Shown one piece after another: positions 1 to 9,802 of a stretch of 64,000 nt of DNA. Numbering within the stretch: the first letter of the stretch is position 1; every line of letters begins with the position of its first letter. The notes beneath the pieces were generated by a model. The model was given only the letters and a program-made list of their open reading frames with translations, did no database searches and was not told the DNA's origin. Source of the DNA: Sulfitobacter sp. W027 (lineage in GTDB: Bacteria; Pseudomonadota; Alphaproteobacteria; Rhodobacterales; Rhodobacteraceae); contig NZ_CP083564.1 in assembly GCF_025143985.1 (NCBI RefSeq), positions 1,117,501 to 1,181,500 of the forward strand. The letters run 5' to 3'. Both the position numbers and the translations under genes were made by a program.

Positions 1-1
1 C

Positions 2-271
2 AATATCCGCGCCACCCATGCCCGTCTGGCTGTCCTGCGCGCCGAATGGGCGTTCCAAAACCGCCCCGACCGGTTGCGCGATCTGGCCGACCTGAACTTT
101 GACCGCCTCGGCCTGTTGCCACTGCATCCCGGCCAGTTCGGTCAGGTCGATCAGGTCGCCTATCCGCAGCCGCCGTCTGAACTGCTGCCGATCACCGATC
201 CTGTGGATGTCTCGACCATGAATTACGACGCGCTCACCGGCGCGGATGAGTCCGAGGAGGACTTTGAATGA
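2..271 (+). CDS. ftsL: Cell division protein FtsL, C-terminal part (5' end outside window)
   Basis: The frame is open from base 2 to a TGA that overlaps the ftsI start (ATGA), leaving 89 visible residues. The first of these ([20 protein letters not shown]) are the end of the coiled coil and the conserved NRPDRL segment typical of alphaproteobacterial FtsL. A proline-rich, acidic tail follows. FtsL is a bitopic inner-membrane protein that joins FtsB and FtsQ in the divisome and activates FtsW-FtsI. The cytoplasmic tail, membrane segment and most of the coiled coil lie before the window. The position directly before ftsI and the coupled junction support the call. A TTG at 74 lies inside the conserved segment and is not a start. 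Confidence 0.8.
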   Translation, partial: NIRATHARLAVLRAEWAFQNRPDRLRDLADLNFDRLGLLPLHPGQFGQVDQVAYPQPPSELLPITDPVDVSTMNYDALTGADESEEDFE

Positions 272-2055
272 TCCGCACCCCGCTTCGCCCTCTGGCCCGT
301 ATTCTTGATGCCCGTGAAAAGGGCGAAAATCCCGATGCGATCGAGCGTGAGAACAAGCGCATCCGCCATGAGCAGATGCGTGACAAGGCCCGGATGCGCG
401 CCGAGGGGCGGCTGTTGGTCCTTGGCGTCTGTTTCCTCTGTGCCTTCACAGTGATCGGCGGGCGCATGGGTCTGCTGGCGATGTCAGAGCCTTCCGAGCC
501 GCGCGGCCATGCGCCAGGGGCTGTGATCTCGGCCTCCCGCGCCGACATCACAGACCGCAACGGCAACCTGCTGGCGACGAACTTTGAGACTCACGCGCTC
601 TACGCGCAGCCACGCCATTTGATCGACCCCGAAGTGGCCGCAAAAAAGCTGGTCAAAATCTTTCCCGACCTGAAAGAAGAGCGTCTGATCAAGGATTTCA
701 CAGGCAAGCGCAAGTTCCTGTGGATCAAAAAGAAAATCAGCCCAGAGCAGATGCAGGCCGTGCATGATATCGGCGATCCGGGCTTGTTGTTTGCACCGCG
801 CGACATGCGCCTTTATCCCAACGGTTCGCTGGCCGCACATGTGCTGGGCGGGGCGAGCTATGGCAAGGAAGGCGTCCACGCCGCCGAAGTGATCGGCGTC
901 GCAGGGGCCGAGAAATATTTCGACGACTACCTGCGCGATCCGGCCAATGGCGCGAAACCGCTGGAGTTGTCGCTCGACCTGACGGTGCAAGCGGCATCTG
1001 AGCGGGTGCTCTATGGTGGCATGAAGCTGATGAACGCCAAGGGTGCCACGAGCATTCTGATGGATGTGCATACCGGCGAAGTGATTTCGGTCGCCTCTCT
1101 GCCTGATTTTGACCCCAACAACCGCCCGCGTCCGCTAACCAAGGGGGATGCTTCCGACAGCCCGCTGTTCAACCGGTCGGTGCAGGGGGTCTATGAGCTG
1201 GGTTCAACCTTCAAGATCTTCGCAGCCGCACAGGCGATCGAGTTGGGATTGTTCAACGCCGATACGATCATCGACACCTCTGGCCCGATGAAGGTCGGTG
1301 GTTTCCGCATCGGTGAGTTCCGCAACAAGAACTACGGCAAGCTGAGCGTCGCTGACATCATCGTGCATTCCTCGAACCGGGGCACAGGCCGCATGGCGCT
1401 GGAAATCGGAATCGAGCGGCAGCAAGAGTTCCTGAAAAGCCTCGGCTTCTTTGAACCGACCCCCTTTGAGATCGTCGAAGCCTCGGGCGGCAAGCCGCTG
1501 TTGCCAAGCCGCTGGACCGAACTGTCGAGCGTCACAATCTCTTATGGTCACGGGTTGTCGAGCACGCCGATGCACCTTGCAGCAGGCTATGCCGCCATCG
1601 CCAATGGCGGGCGTGCCGTAAAGCCGACACTGCTGAAACAAACCAGCCCGCAACTTGGGCCTCGGGTTATGTCTGAAGAGACCGCCGCACAGGCACGTAA
1701 TATGCTGCGCAAAGTGGTGACCGAAGGCACGGCCAGCTTCGCCGAAGTGCCCGGCTATCAAATCGCAGGCAAGACCGGCACGGCTGACAAACCCAAGCCC
1801 ACGGGGGGATATTACGAGGACAAGGTGATCAATACTTTCGCCAGCATCTTCCCGATCAATGACCCGAAATATGTGCTGATCGTCACCTTGGACGAACCGG
1901 TGGAAACCTCTGGCCCGAAACCGCGCCGCACGGCGGGTTGGACAGCCGTGCCCGTAGCCGCTGAGATGGTCCGCCGCATCGCGCCTTTGCTGGGGCTACG
2001 CCCGGCTGTTGAACCGGTGAACGACGCTGTGCTAACGCTGACCAGCAGCAACTGA
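268..2055 (+). CDS. ftsI: Peptidoglycan D,D-transpeptidase FtsI (PBP3)
   Basis: Septal class B penicillin-binding protein that cross-links new peptidoglycan at the division site together with FtsW. The 595 residues show a cytoplasmic basic N-terminus, one membrane anchor at about 48-70, a PBP dimer/pedestal domain, and a transpeptidase domain. The domain has all three active-site motifs: S313-T-F-K316 (catalytic serine and lysine), S368-S-N370 and K502-T-G504. The length is normal for the family. The ATG overlaps the ftsL stop by four bases, so translation is probably coupled. murE follows after 12 bases, which suggests one transcript. Confidence 0.97.
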   Translation: MIRTPLRPLARILDAREKGENPDAIERENKRIRHEQMRDKARMRAEGRLLVLGVCFLCAFTVIGGRMGLLAMSEPSEPRGHAPGAVISASRADITDRNGNLLATNFETHALYAQPRHLIDPEVAAKKLVKIFPDLKEERLIKDFTGKRKFLWIKKKISPEQMQAVHDIGDPGLLFAPRDMRLYPNGSLAAHVLGGASYGKEGVHAAEVIGVAGAEKYFDDYLRDPANGAKPLELSLDLTVQAASERVLYGGMKLMNAKGATSILMDVHTGEVISVASLPDFDPNNRPRPLTKGDASDSPLFNRSVQGVYELGSTFKIFAAAQAIELGLFNADTIIDTSGPMKVGGFRIGEFRNKNYGKLSVADIIVHSSNRGTGRMALEIGIERQQEFLKSLGFFEPTPFEIVEASGGKPLLPSRWTELSSVTISYGHGLSSTPMHLAAGYAAIANGGRAVKPTLLKQTSPQLGPRVMSEETAAQARNMLRKVVTEGTASFAEVPGYQIAGKTGTADKPKPTGGYYEDKVINTFASIFPINDPKYVLIVTLDEPVETSGPKPRRTAGWTAVPVAAEMVRRIAPLLGLRPAVEPVNDAVLTLTSSN

Positions 2056-2067
2056 AAAGACATCTCT

Positions 2068-3549
2068 ATGACCGACCGGGCCGTACCCCTTTCCTCCCTC
2101 GGGCTGACCGCGCGGGCGGGGGCCAACCCCATGATCACCGGGATCGCGGTCGACAGCCGCGAGGTCCGCGAAGGCACGCTCTTCGCGGCCATGCCGGGCA
2201 GCCGCGTGCATGGGGCAGAGTTCATCCAATATGCCCTGCGCATGGGCGCGGCGGCGGTGCTGACCGATGCCGCAGGCGCCAAACTCGCAGCCGAGGAGTT
2301 GGCAGGCTCCAACGCCGCGCTGGTGGTCTCCGACTCGCCGCGCGAAGCGCTGGCACGCACAGCGGCGCTGTGGTTCGGCGGCCAGCCCGCCACGATGATC
2401 GCCGTGACCGGCACCAACGGGAAAACCTCGGTCTCGACCTTCGTGCGCCAGATTTGGGTTGAGATGGGATTGCCTGCTGTGAACCTCGGCACCACCGGGG
2501 TCGAAGGCGCATGGGCCGCCCCCTTGGCGCATACCACGCCAGAGCCGATCACCTTGCATCGTACGCTGGCCGAGGCCGCACAGAACGGCATCACCCACGC
2601 GGCAATGGAGGCATCAAGCCACGGGCTTGACCAACGGCGGCTGGACGGGGTGACGCTCAAGGCGGCGGGATTCACCAACTTCACCCAAGACCATCTTGAT
2701 TATCACGAGACATTCGAGGCCTATTTCGCCGCCAAGGCCGCGCTGTTCGCCCGTGTTTTGCCCGAAGACGGCACGGCGGTGGTGAACATCGACGATGAAA
2801 AAGGCGTCAACATCGCGGCCATCGCCCGCGCGCGGGGCTGTGAGGTGATCACCGTGGGCCGCGACGGGGGTGATCTGCATTTGCAAGGCCAGCGTTTCGA
2901 TGCGACGGGGCAAGATTTGCGCTTCACATGGCGCGGCAAGACCTATCAAAAGCGGCTCAATCTCATTGGCGGTTTTCAGGGCGACAACGTTTTGCTGGCC
3001 GCCGGGCTGGTCATCGCCTGTGGCGCGGACCCGCAGGAGGTCTTCGACACACTGCCGCATCTCACCACCGTGCGGGGCCGGATGCAGCTTGCCGCCACCC
3101 GCGACAATGGCGCGGCGGTTTTCGTCGATTACGCCCATACGCCCGATGCGGTGGCCACCGCACTCGCCGCGATGCGCCCGCATGTGATGGGACGGCTCAT
3201 TGCCATCATTGGCGCGGGCGGGGACCGGGATCGGGCTAAGCGCCCTTTGATGGGGCAGGCAGCGACGGAAAATGCGGATATGGTGATTGTCACCGACGAT
3301 AACCCGCGCAGCGAAGACCCGGCGAGCATCCGTGCCGCTGTGCTGGACGGCGCGCCCGATGCGATGGAGGTCGGCGACCGCGCTGAAGCAATCCTGCGCG
3401 GGGTGGATGCGTTGGAGCCGGGCGACGCGCTGCTCATCGCGGGCAAAGGTCATGAGACCGGGCAGACTGTTGGTGACGACGTGCTGCCCTTTGACGATGT
3501 AGAACAGGCCAGCGTGGCCGTGGCGGCACTGGACGGGAGACTGGCATGA
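2068..3549 (+). CDS. murE: UDP-N-acetylmuramoyl-tripeptide synthetase (meso-DAP adding), MurE
   Basis: Cytoplasmic Mur ligase that adds the third stem-peptide residue to UDP-MurNAc-L-Ala-D-Glu using ATP. The 493 residues carry the N-terminal UDP-binding domain, the ATP-binding loop G115-T-N-G-K-T120 and the C-terminal ligase domain. The motif D411-N-P-R414 is the hallmark of enzymes that use meso-diaminopimelate rather than lysine, as expected for a Gram-negative. The stop overlaps the murF start (ATGA). It belongs to the ftsI-murE-murF-mraY block of the cell wall cluster. Confidence 0.97.
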   Translation: MTDRAVPLSSLGLTARAGANPMITGIAVDSREVREGTLFAAMPGSRVHGAEFIQYALRMGAAAVLTDAAGAKLAAEELAGSNAALVVSDSPREALARTAALWFGGQPATMIAVTGTNGKTSVSTFVRQIWVEMGLPAVNLGTTGVEGAWAAPLAHTTPEPITLHRTLAEAAQNGITHAAMEASSHGLDQRRLDGVTLKAAGFTNFTQDHLDYHETFEAYFAAKAALFARVLPEDGTAVVNIDDEKGVNIAAIARARGCEVITVGRDGGDLHLQGQRFDATGQDLRFTWRGKTYQKRLNLIGGFQGDNVLLAAGLVIACGADPQEVFDTLPHLTTVRGRMQLAATRDNGAAVFVDYAHTPDAVATALAAMRPHVMGRLIAIIGAGGDRDRAKRPLMGQAATENADMVIVTDDNPRSEDPASIRAAVLDGAPDAMEVGDRAEAILRGVDALEPGDALLIAGKGHETGQTVGDDVLPFDDVEQASVAVAALDGRLA

Positions 3550-4979
3550 GCCTTTGGACAGCGAGCGAAGCGGCGGAGGCCACGGGCGGTCAGGCGCAGG
3601 GCGATTGGGCCTGCAACGGGGTTTCGATCGACACACGGACGCTGCAACCCGGCGATCTCTTTGTCGCGCTCAAGGCCGCGCGGGATGGGCATGAGTTCGT
3701 GGCCCAAGCGCTCGACAAAGGGGCGGCTGCCGCGCTCGTGACCCATCTGCCGGAAGGCGTCGCCGAGGATGCGCCGCTGTTGATCGTCGAGGATGTACAG
3801 ACCGCGCTTGAGGCGTTGGGCCGGGCAGGGCGTGCGCGTCTTGGTCCGCAGGCCAAGGTGGCTGCGGTGACGGGCAGCGTCGGCAAAACCTCGACCAAGG
3901 AAATGCTGCTGGCGATTTTTGGCGATCAGGGCAAAGCCCACGCCAGCGTCGACAGCTACAACAACCACTGGGGCGTGCCGTTGACACTGGCACGGATGCC
4001 ACGTGACACCGATTATGCGGTGATCGAAATTGGCATGAACCACCCCGGAGAGATTGCGCCTCTTGCCAGACAGGCGCGGCCCCACGCGGCGATGGTGACC
4101 AATGTCGCCGCCGTCCACCTCGAAGCCTTCAAGGATGTCGCCGCCATCGCGGTAGAGAAGGCCAGCATCTTTGACGGCATGGAACCGGGCGGCGTGGCGG
4201 TGATCAATGCCGACCACGACCACAGCGATATCGTGCTCGACAAGGCACTTGAGCGCGGCCTGCGCGAGACCACATTCGGGCGCAAGGGCCACCACTACAC
4301 ATTGACCGACGTGAAGGTGCAGGGCGACGCAACCGTGGCGCAAGCCGAGGTTTCAGGCGCGCCGTTGCTTTACAAGATTGCCACACCGGGGCGGCACTTC
4401 GCGATGAACGCGCTTGGCGCGCTGGCACTGGCCGAAGCGCTTGGCGCGGACCGGGCCTTGGCGGTGCAATCGCTGGGCCGTTGGTCGCCCTATGCAGGGC
4501 GCGGGGTGCGTGAGCGTATCTTACTCGACGTCGTCGATACCCATCTGGCGCTGGAGCTGATCGACGACAGCTATAACGCCAACCCGACCTCGATGGCCGC
4601 AGCACTTGAAGTACTGGCGGCTTCGGAAGTGACCCATGACATCGGTCGTGTCAGTAAAGGGCGGCGCATCGCCTTCGTTGGTGACATGAAAGAACTTGGC
4701 CCCGAGGCGTTGGCGCTGCACGCAGGGCTGGCCGATCTGGAGGCCACCCGCGCGCTAGACGTGGTTCATTGCGTCGGCCCGCTGATGAAGGCCTTTTACG
4801 ACAATCTGCCCGAACACCAGCGCGGCGACTGGACCGCGACCGCCGAAGAGATGTTGCAAGGCCTCCGCGCTCGGCTCGATTCCGGCGACGTCGTGCTGAT
4901 CAAAGGGTCGCTTTCGATGAAGCTGGGCAGTATTGTTGACGCCATCCGCAAAATGGGCCATCCGGTCCCGACCGCCTGA
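3546..4979 (+). CDS. murF: UDP-N-acetylmuramoyl-tripeptide--D-alanyl-D-alanine ligase, MurF
   Basis: Adds D-Ala-D-Ala to UDP-MurNAc-tripeptide, the last cytoplasmic step before MraY. The 477-residue protein has the Mur ligase layout with the nucleotide loop G110-S-V-G-K-T-S116, the DSYNANP segment of the central/C-terminal domains, and a GDM-ELG motif near residues 378-385 typical of MurF. The start codon lies within the murE stop (ATGA), so the two are likely translated in a coupled way. The D-Ala-D-Ala substrate is made by Ddl, encoded further along the same cluster. Confidence 0.96.
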   Translation: MSLWTASEAAEATGGQAQGDWACNGVSIDTRTLQPGDLFVALKAARDGHEFVAQALDKGAAAALVTHLPEGVAEDAPLLIVEDVQTALEALGRAGRARLGPQAKVAAVTGSVGKTSTKEMLLAIFGDQGKAHASVDSYNNHWGVPLTLARMPRDTDYAVIEIGMNHPGEIAPLARQARPHAAMVTNVAAVHLEAFKDVAAIAVEKASIFDGMEPGGVAVINADHDHSDIVLDKALERGLRETTFGRKGHHYTLTDVKVQGDATVAQAEVSGAPLLYKIATPGRHFAMNALGALALAEALGADRALAVQSLGRWSPYAGRGVRERILLDVVDTHLALELIDDSYNANPTSMAAALEVLAASEVTHDIGRVSKGRRIAFVGDMKELGPEALALHAGLADLEATRALDVVHCVGPLMKAFYDNLPEHQRGDWTATAEEMLQGLRARLDSGDVVLIKGSLSMKLGSIVDAIRKMGHPVPTA

Positions 4980-5018
4980 TCGGCGATTCACCCCACATGA
5001 TGAGTTAGGACGCGATAT

Positions 5019-6101
5019 ATGCTCTATTGGTTGACGCTGCTGTCTGATGGCGGCGATTTCTTTAACCTGTTTCGCTATATCACCTTCCGCGCAGGCGGGG
5101 CATTTTTCACAGCGTTGATTTTCGGGTTTCTCTTTGGCAAGCCGCTGATCGAAGTGCTGCGCAAGCGGCAGGGCAAGGGCCAGCCGATTCGCGATGACGG
5201 CCCCGAGGGCCATTTTGCCAAAGCGGGCACGCCCACCATGGGCGGGCTGTTGATCGTTGGCGCGCTGCTCACCTCGACACTGCTTTGGGCGCGTCTGGAC
5301 AATCCTTTCGTCTGGCTGGTGCTTTTCGTTACAATGAGCTTTGCCGCCATCGGTTACGCCGACGACCATGCCAAGGTCAGCAAACAGAACACCGACGGTG
5401 TTCCGGGTAAAGTGCGGCTTTTGCTGGGCTTTCTGATTGCGGGCATCGCGGGCTACTGGGCGGCGCAGTACCACCCAGCAGAGTTGCAGTACCAACTGGC
5501 GATGCCGGTTTTCAAAGATACGCTCATCAACCTCGGCGTTCTGTTTGTGCCGTTTGCGATCATCGTGATCGTGGGCTCGGCCAATGCGGTGAACCTGACT
5601 GACGGGCTTGACGGTTTGGCGATCATGCCAGTGATGATCGCCGCCGGAGCGCTTGGCGTTATTGCCTATGCGGTGGGCCGCGTGGACTTCACCGACTACC
5701 TCGACGTGCATTACGTGCCGGGGACGGGGGAGATCCTGATCTTTACCGCGGGGCTCTTCGGCGGGGGGCTTGGCTTTTTGTGGTACAACGCGCCACCTGC
5801 GGCCGTTTTCATGGGCGACACAGGCTCACTTGCGCTTGGCGGCGCTTTGGGTGCGATTGCTGTGGCCACGAAACATGAGCTGGTGCTGGCGATTGTCGGC
5901 GGGCTGTTCGTGGTTGAGGCGCTCTCGGTCATCGTGCAGGTGCTCTACTTCAAACGCACCGGCAAGCGGGTCTTCCTGATGGCACCGATCCACCACCATT
6001 ATGAGAAAAAGGGCTGGGCCGAGCCGCAGATCGTGATCCGCTTCTGGATCATCTCGCTGATCCTTGCCCTGTTGGGGCTGGCCACGCTCAAGGTGCGCTA
6101 A
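5019..6101 (+). CDS. mraY: Phospho-N-acetylmuramoyl-pentapeptide transferase, MraY
   Basis: Integral membrane enzyme that transfers phospho-MurNAc-pentapeptide to undecaprenyl phosphate, giving lipid I. The 360 residues form about ten hydrophobic segments. Conserved cytoplasmic loops are visible: D115-D116 in the YADDHAK motif, N189[10 protein letters not shown]199 carrying the catalytic/Mg-binding aspartates, [11 protein letters not shown], and the HHHYEKKG loop near the C-terminus. An AGGA sits about eight bases before the ATG. The gene runs to within four bases of the convergent glutaminase stop, so the usual mraY-murD junction is broken here. Confidence 0.97.
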   Translation: MLYWLTLLSDGGDFFNLFRYITFRAGGAFFTALIFGFLFGKPLIEVLRKRQGKGQPIRDDGPEGHFAKAGTPTMGGLLIVGALLTSTLLWARLDNPFVWLVLFVTMSFAAIGYADDHAKVSKQNTDGVPGKVRLLLGFLIAGIAGYWAAQYHPAELQYQLAMPVFKDTLINLGVLFVPFAIIVIVGSANAVNLTDGLDGLAIMPVMIAAGALGVIAYAVGRVDFTDYLDVHYVPGTGEILIFTAGLFGGGLGFLWYNAPPAAVFMGDTGSLALGGALGAIAVATKHELVLAIVGGLFVVEALSVIVQVLYFKRTGKRVFLMAPIHHHYEKKGWAEPQIVIRFWIISLILALLGLATLKVR

Positions 6102-6105
6102 GCGC

Positions 6106-7032
6106 TTAGAAGATCGACCAGTCCATGTGACGCGCCAAAAGGGCCAATGCTTCGGTGCCCTTTTGGCTGTTGCCATATCGGTTCAACCCCGGCGACCAGA
6201 CCGCGATGCTGGCGCGGCCCGGCACGATGGCCAAGATACCCCCACCCACACCGGATTTGCCCGGGAGGCCGACGCGGTAGGCGAAATCGCCTGAGCCGTC
6301 GTAATGCCCACAGGTCAACATCAGTGCGTTCAAGCGTCGGATACGGCTCGGCGCGACCAAGCGCGGCACCTCCGGCGCTTCGATCAGGAAACGGCCCGCC
6401 ATAGCAAGCTGCTCTACCGTCATCTCCATCGCGCAGTGGTGGAAATAGGTGCCCAGCGTCCTTTCCGGTGCGTTGATGAGATTGCCATAGGATTTTAAAA
6501 AATGCGCCAGCGCGAAATTGCGGTGGCCAAAGTCGGTCTCTGACGCGGCGACAGTGTCATTGATGTGAATGTCGTCCGTGCCCGCAGCCTCGCGCACGAA
6601 GCGCATGATCTCGGCCAGCGCTTCGCGCGGCTCGCGGTTGCCCAAGACTTCATCCGTGGTGACAATCGCGCCCGCGTTGATGAACGGATTGCGCGGGCGG
6701 CCCTGTTCCTGCTCCAACTGCACGATGGAATTGAACGCCCGCCCCGAAGGTTCGCGCCCCACACGGTGCCACAGTTGGTCGCCCGACCGGCCAAGAGCGA
6801 TGGCAAGCGTAAAGACCTTGGTGATCGACTGTACTGAAAAGGGCACCTGCGTATCGCCCGCCACATGGCACTGGCCATCTGCCGTCACCACCGCGATGCC
6901 GAACTGTGCCGGATCCACCGTTGCCAGTTGCGGAATATAGGCCGCCACATCCCCCCAATGGTCGTCTTCGCGCATCATGTCATTGAGACGCGGCAACACA
7001 TCGGCAAGGTCTGGTTTGGCGGGGCTGGACAT
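6106..7032 (-). CDS. glsA: Glutaminase (serine-dependent beta-lactamase fold)
   Basis: Hydrolyses L-glutamine to glutamate and ammonia in the cytoplasm. The 308-residue length fits the bacterial glutaminase A family. The nucleophile motif is visible as S69-I-T-K72 within FSVQSITKVF, followed by the conserved NPFINAGAI segment around 115-123 and the C-terminal GKSGVGGGI glycine loop. An AGAGG precedes the ATG by about ten bases. It lies antisense inside the dcw cluster, convergent with mraY and divergent from murD, with only 74 bases to the latter. A link to wall synthesis is not shown; ammonia or glutamate supply is a possible but untested reason for the position. Confidence 0.93.
   Translation of the reverse strand: MSSPAKPDLADVLPRLNDMMREDDHWGDVAAYIPQLATVDPAQFGIAVVTADGQCHVAGDTQVPFSVQSITKVFTLAIALGRSGDQLWHRVGREPSGRAFNSIVQLEQEQGRPRNPFINAGAIVTTDEVLGNREPREALAEIMRFVREAAGTDDIHINDTVAASETDFGHRNFALAHFLKSYGNLINAPERTLGTYFHHCAMEMTVEQLAMAGRFLIEAPEVPRLVAPSRIRRLNALMLTCGHYDGSGDFAYRVGLPGKSGVGGGILAIVPGRASIAVWSPGLNRYGNSQKGTEALALLARHMDWSIF
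6134..6167 (+). terminator. Perfect 11-bp inverted repeat just past mraY, inside the end of glsA
   Basis: GCCAAAAGGGC (6134-6144) pairs exactly with GCCCTTTTGGC (6157-6167) around a 12-base loop containing CTTCGG. It begins 33 bases after the mraY stop and lies in the last codons of the antisense glsA. The right arm holds four T but no long T tract follows. It could end mraY transcripts or protect RNA ends; it could also be a coincidence of coding sequence. Confidence 0.4.
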
Positions 7033-7106
7033 CTATGGCGGCCTCTGGCTTGTGATAGGCGCATCATGCCCCCATTCTGGGGTCAACGGGTAGCAGGGGA
7101 TTGCAG

Positions 7107-8507
7107 ATGATTCCAGTACAGGGCTTGGAAGGCGCGCGCGTGGCGGTGCTGGGATTGGGCCGCTCTGGCCTGAGCGCGGCACGCGCATTGCAGGCAGGCG
7201 GGGCCAAAGTTAGCTGTTGGGACGATGATCCGGCAGCACGCGCACGGGCCGAGCGGGAGGGGTTTGCCTGTGTTGACCTTAACACCCCCGGCGCGCTTGA
7301 TAAAATCACCCGGCTGATCCTCAGCCCCGGCATTCCGCACCTCTACCCCGCGCCGAACCCGGTGGTTGCCGCAGCTCTCGACGCAGGCGTGCCGGTGGAC
7401 AATGACATCGGCTTATTTTTCCAAAGCTTTGCGACGCTGGCATGGGACCACTACGACGTCGCGCCGCGCGTTGTGGCGGTGACCGGCTCGAACGGCAAAT
7501 CCACCACTTCGGCGTTGATCCATCATATTCTGGAGCATGTCGGACGCCCCTGCCAACTGGCGGGCAACATCGGGCGCGGGGTCCTGGACCTCGACCCTGC
7601 CGTGGATGGCGAGGTCGTGGTGCTGGAACTCAGCAGCTACCAGACCGAACTGGCCCGTGCGCTGACGCCCGATGTGGCGGTCTTTACCAATCTCAGCCCC
7701 GATCATCTGGACCGCCATGCAGGTATGGGTGGCTACTATGCCGCGAAACGTCGGCTGTTTGCCGAAGGCGGGCCGGACCGTGCAGTGATCGGTGTGGATG
7801 AGGCCGAGGGCCGTTTCCTCGCTGTGCAGATGAGCGAGGGGCCGAGCGATGACCGGGTGATCCGCATCAGTGCAGAGACCAAACTCTCCGGCCCCGGCTG
7901 GCAGGTCTTCGCCCGCAAAGGGTTTTTGAGTGAATACCGCCGTGGCAAACAGGTCGGTTCAATTGATCTGCGCAGCATCCAAGGGTTGCCGGGCGCGCAT
8001 AACCACCAGAACGCCTGTGCTGCCTATGCAGCCTGCCGCGCGCTTGGCCTCGCCCCGCGCGTGATTGAGGCGGCGTTTCACAGTTTCGGCGGCTTGCCGC
8101 ACCGCAGCCAGACCGTGGCCGAAGCGCATGGCGTGCGCTACGTCAACGACAGCAAGGCCACTAATGTCGACAGCGCGGCCAAGGCGCTGGCGGCCTTCCG
8201 CAACATCCGCTGGATCTGCGGTGGGTTGGAGAAGGAAGGCGGGCTGAAAGGTCTGGCGGAGGCCCAAGGGTCAGTGCGCAAAGCCTATGTCATCGGCCGC
8301 GAGGCCGCGCATTTCGCCATGCAGTTGACGACCGAAGCCGAAGTCTGCGGCACGATGGAGAAAGCCGTAGCGCGCGCGGCGGCAGAGGCGGAAGAGGGCG
8401 ATGTCGTCCTGCTTGCCCCGGCAGCGGCAAGTTTCGATCAATATGACAATTTCGAACGGCGTGGTGAGGATTTCGTGGCGCAGGTGCAGAAGGTTTTGGC
8501 GGAGTAG
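7107..8507 (+). CDS. murD: UDP-N-acetylmuramoylalanine--D-glutamate ligase, MurD
   Basis: Adds D-glutamate to UDP-MurNAc-L-Ala. The 466-residue protein begins with a Rossmann-like UDP-binding domain ([11 protein letters not shown]). It has the ATP loop G127-S-N-G-K-S132 and the conserved HR and NDSK-TN segments of Mur ligases. I chose the ATG at 7107 because AGGGGA (7095-7100) sits six bases upstream; an in-frame TTG two codons earlier overlaps the spacer. With glsA divergent just upstream, murD must have its own promoter in the 74-base gap or depend on read-through from mraY. Confidence 0.96.
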   Translation: MIPVQGLEGARVAVLGLGRSGLSAARALQAGGAKVSCWDDDPAARARAEREGFACVDLNTPGALDKITRLILSPGIPHLYPAPNPVVAAALDAGVPVDNDIGLFFQSFATLAWDHYDVAPRVVAVTGSNGKSTTSALIHHILEHVGRPCQLAGNIGRGVLDLDPAVDGEVVVLELSSYQTELARALTPDVAVFTNLSPDHLDRHAGMGGYYAAKRRLFAEGGPDRAVIGVDEAEGRFLAVQMSEGPSDDRVIRISAETKLSGPGWQVFARKGFLSEYRRGKQVGSIDLRSIQGLPGAHNHQNACAAYAACRALGLAPRVIEAAFHSFGGLPHRSQTVAEAHGVRYVNDSKATNVDSAAKALAAFRNIRWICGGLEKEGGLKGLAEAQGSVRKAYVIGREAAHFAMQLTTEAEVCGTMEKAVARAAAEAEEGDVVLLAPAAASFDQYDNFERRGEDFVAQVQKVLAE

Positions 8508-8515
8508 GGCGGGGC

Positions 8516-9691
8516 CTAGCTGCCAATCGCCCGCGCCGCCGCCATGCCCGACGACCACGCCCACTGGAAGTTATACCCGCCGAGCCAGCCGGTCACGTCC
8601 ACAGCTTCACCGATGAAATAAAGCCCGGGCACCTCTTTCGCCGCCATGGTCTTGGATGAGAGCGCGTCGGTGTCCACACCGCCAAGGGTCACCTCCGCCG
8701 TGCGGTAGCCTTCGGTCCCGGAGGGGTGCAATTGCCAGTTCTGTAGCGCTTCGACGAAGGTGGTCAGCCGAGCGTCCGACCAATCAGCGAGGTTGCCCGA
8801 GAGATCGAACTCTTGCCCCAAATACTCCACCAGCCGCGCGGGCAGGTGCTGCGCGAGGATGGTGGTAAAGTTACGCCGCCCGGACTGCTGCCGCTGGTCG
8901 CGCAATGCGCTTAGAAGGGTGCCCTCAGGCGCGAGGTTCACGGTGATCGCTTCGCCCGCCTGCCAGTAGGATGATGCTTGCAAAACCGCGGGGCCAGAGA
9001 GGCCACGGTGGGTGAACAGCAGGGCCTCGTCAAAGCCAGCGGCCCCGGCGGTGATACGGGCAGGGGTCGCCACACCGGCCAGCGGCGCAAAGCGGCCTTC
9101 GGCAAAGGTGAAAGGTACCAGAGCGGCGCGTGTATCGGTCACGTTCAGGCCGAATTGACGCGCTATGTCATAGGCGATGCCCGTCGCGCCCATCTTGGGG
9201 ATCGACTTGCCGCCGGTGGCGATAACAAGGTTACATGCGGTGACTTTCACTGTCCGATCAGGCGTTTGCAAGTCGAAGGTAATGTGCCCATCGACCTTTG
9301 CAAAATTGCTGGCGCTGCTCTGTAGTTGCAGATCGACCCCGGCCTTTTGCATCAACCCGCGCAGCATGGCGATGATCTCTTTCGCGCTGGAGTCGCAGAA
9401 GAGTTGGCCCAAGGTTTTCTCATGCCAAGCGATACCGTGACGGTCGACTAGTTCGATGAAATCCCACTGCGTGTAGCGTGCCAGTGCGGATTTGGCGAAA
9501 TGCGGGTTCTGGCTGAGAAAGGCTTGCGGCCCGCAATGCATATTGGTGAAGTTGCAGCGCCCACCGCCTGAGATGCGAATTTTCTCGCCCGGCGCTTTGG
9601 CATGGTCCACCACCAAAACGCGTCCGCCCGCGTGGGCGGCGCACATCATGCCAGCGGCACCGGCTCCGATAATGGCTGTATCGACTTGCAT
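8516..9691 (-). CDS. HI0933-family (BaiN-like) FAD-dependent oxidoreductase
   Basis: Predicted cytoplasmic flavoprotein of 391 residues. The N-terminus has the dinucleotide-binding GAGAAG motif at about residues 8-13, then the family's signature GEKIRISGGGRCNFTN, and a C-terminal GEAVDVTGWLGGYNFQWA segment that closes the FAD site. The family is widespread; a few members reduce double bonds (BaiN) but the substrate here is unknown. The open frame runs 100 codons further upstream, but that would enter the divergent peroxiredoxin and precede the nucleotide-binding strand, so MQVDTAIIG is taken as the start. Its stop lies eight bases from the murD stop. Confidence 0.85.
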   Translation of the reverse strand: MQVDTAIIGAGAAGMMCAAHAGGRVLVVDHAKAPGEKIRISGGGRCNFTNMHCGPQAFLSQNPHFAKSALARYTQWDFIELVDRHGIAWHEKTLGQLFCDSSAKEIIAMLRGLMQKAGVDLQLQSSASNFAKVDGHITFDLQTPDRTVKVTACNLVIATGGKSIPKMGATGIAYDIARQFGLNVTDTRAALVPFTFAEGRFAPLAGVATPARITAGAAGFDEALLFTHRGLSGPAVLQASSYWQAGEAITVNLAPEGTLLSALRDQRQQSGRRNFTTILAQHLPARLVEYLGQEFDLSGNLADWSDARLTTFVEALQNWQLHPSGTEGYRTAEVTLGGVDTDALSSKTMAAKEVPGLYFIGEAVDVTGWLGGYNFQWAWSSGMAAARAIGS

Positions 9692-9802
9692 GGGCGCGCT
9701 CTGCCCGAATGCGCGGCCCCGGTCAAGAAGACGTGACAGCGGTTGCCCAATCACGCTGACGGCATAGCTGGAGGCATGACGCAAATTAAACAGGAGTAGA
9801 GA

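Noticed and set aside
2614..3636. A 340-codon antisense frame across murE and the start of murF
   Set aside because: Histidine/arginine-rich shadow translation with no recognisable domain; both sense genes are firm.
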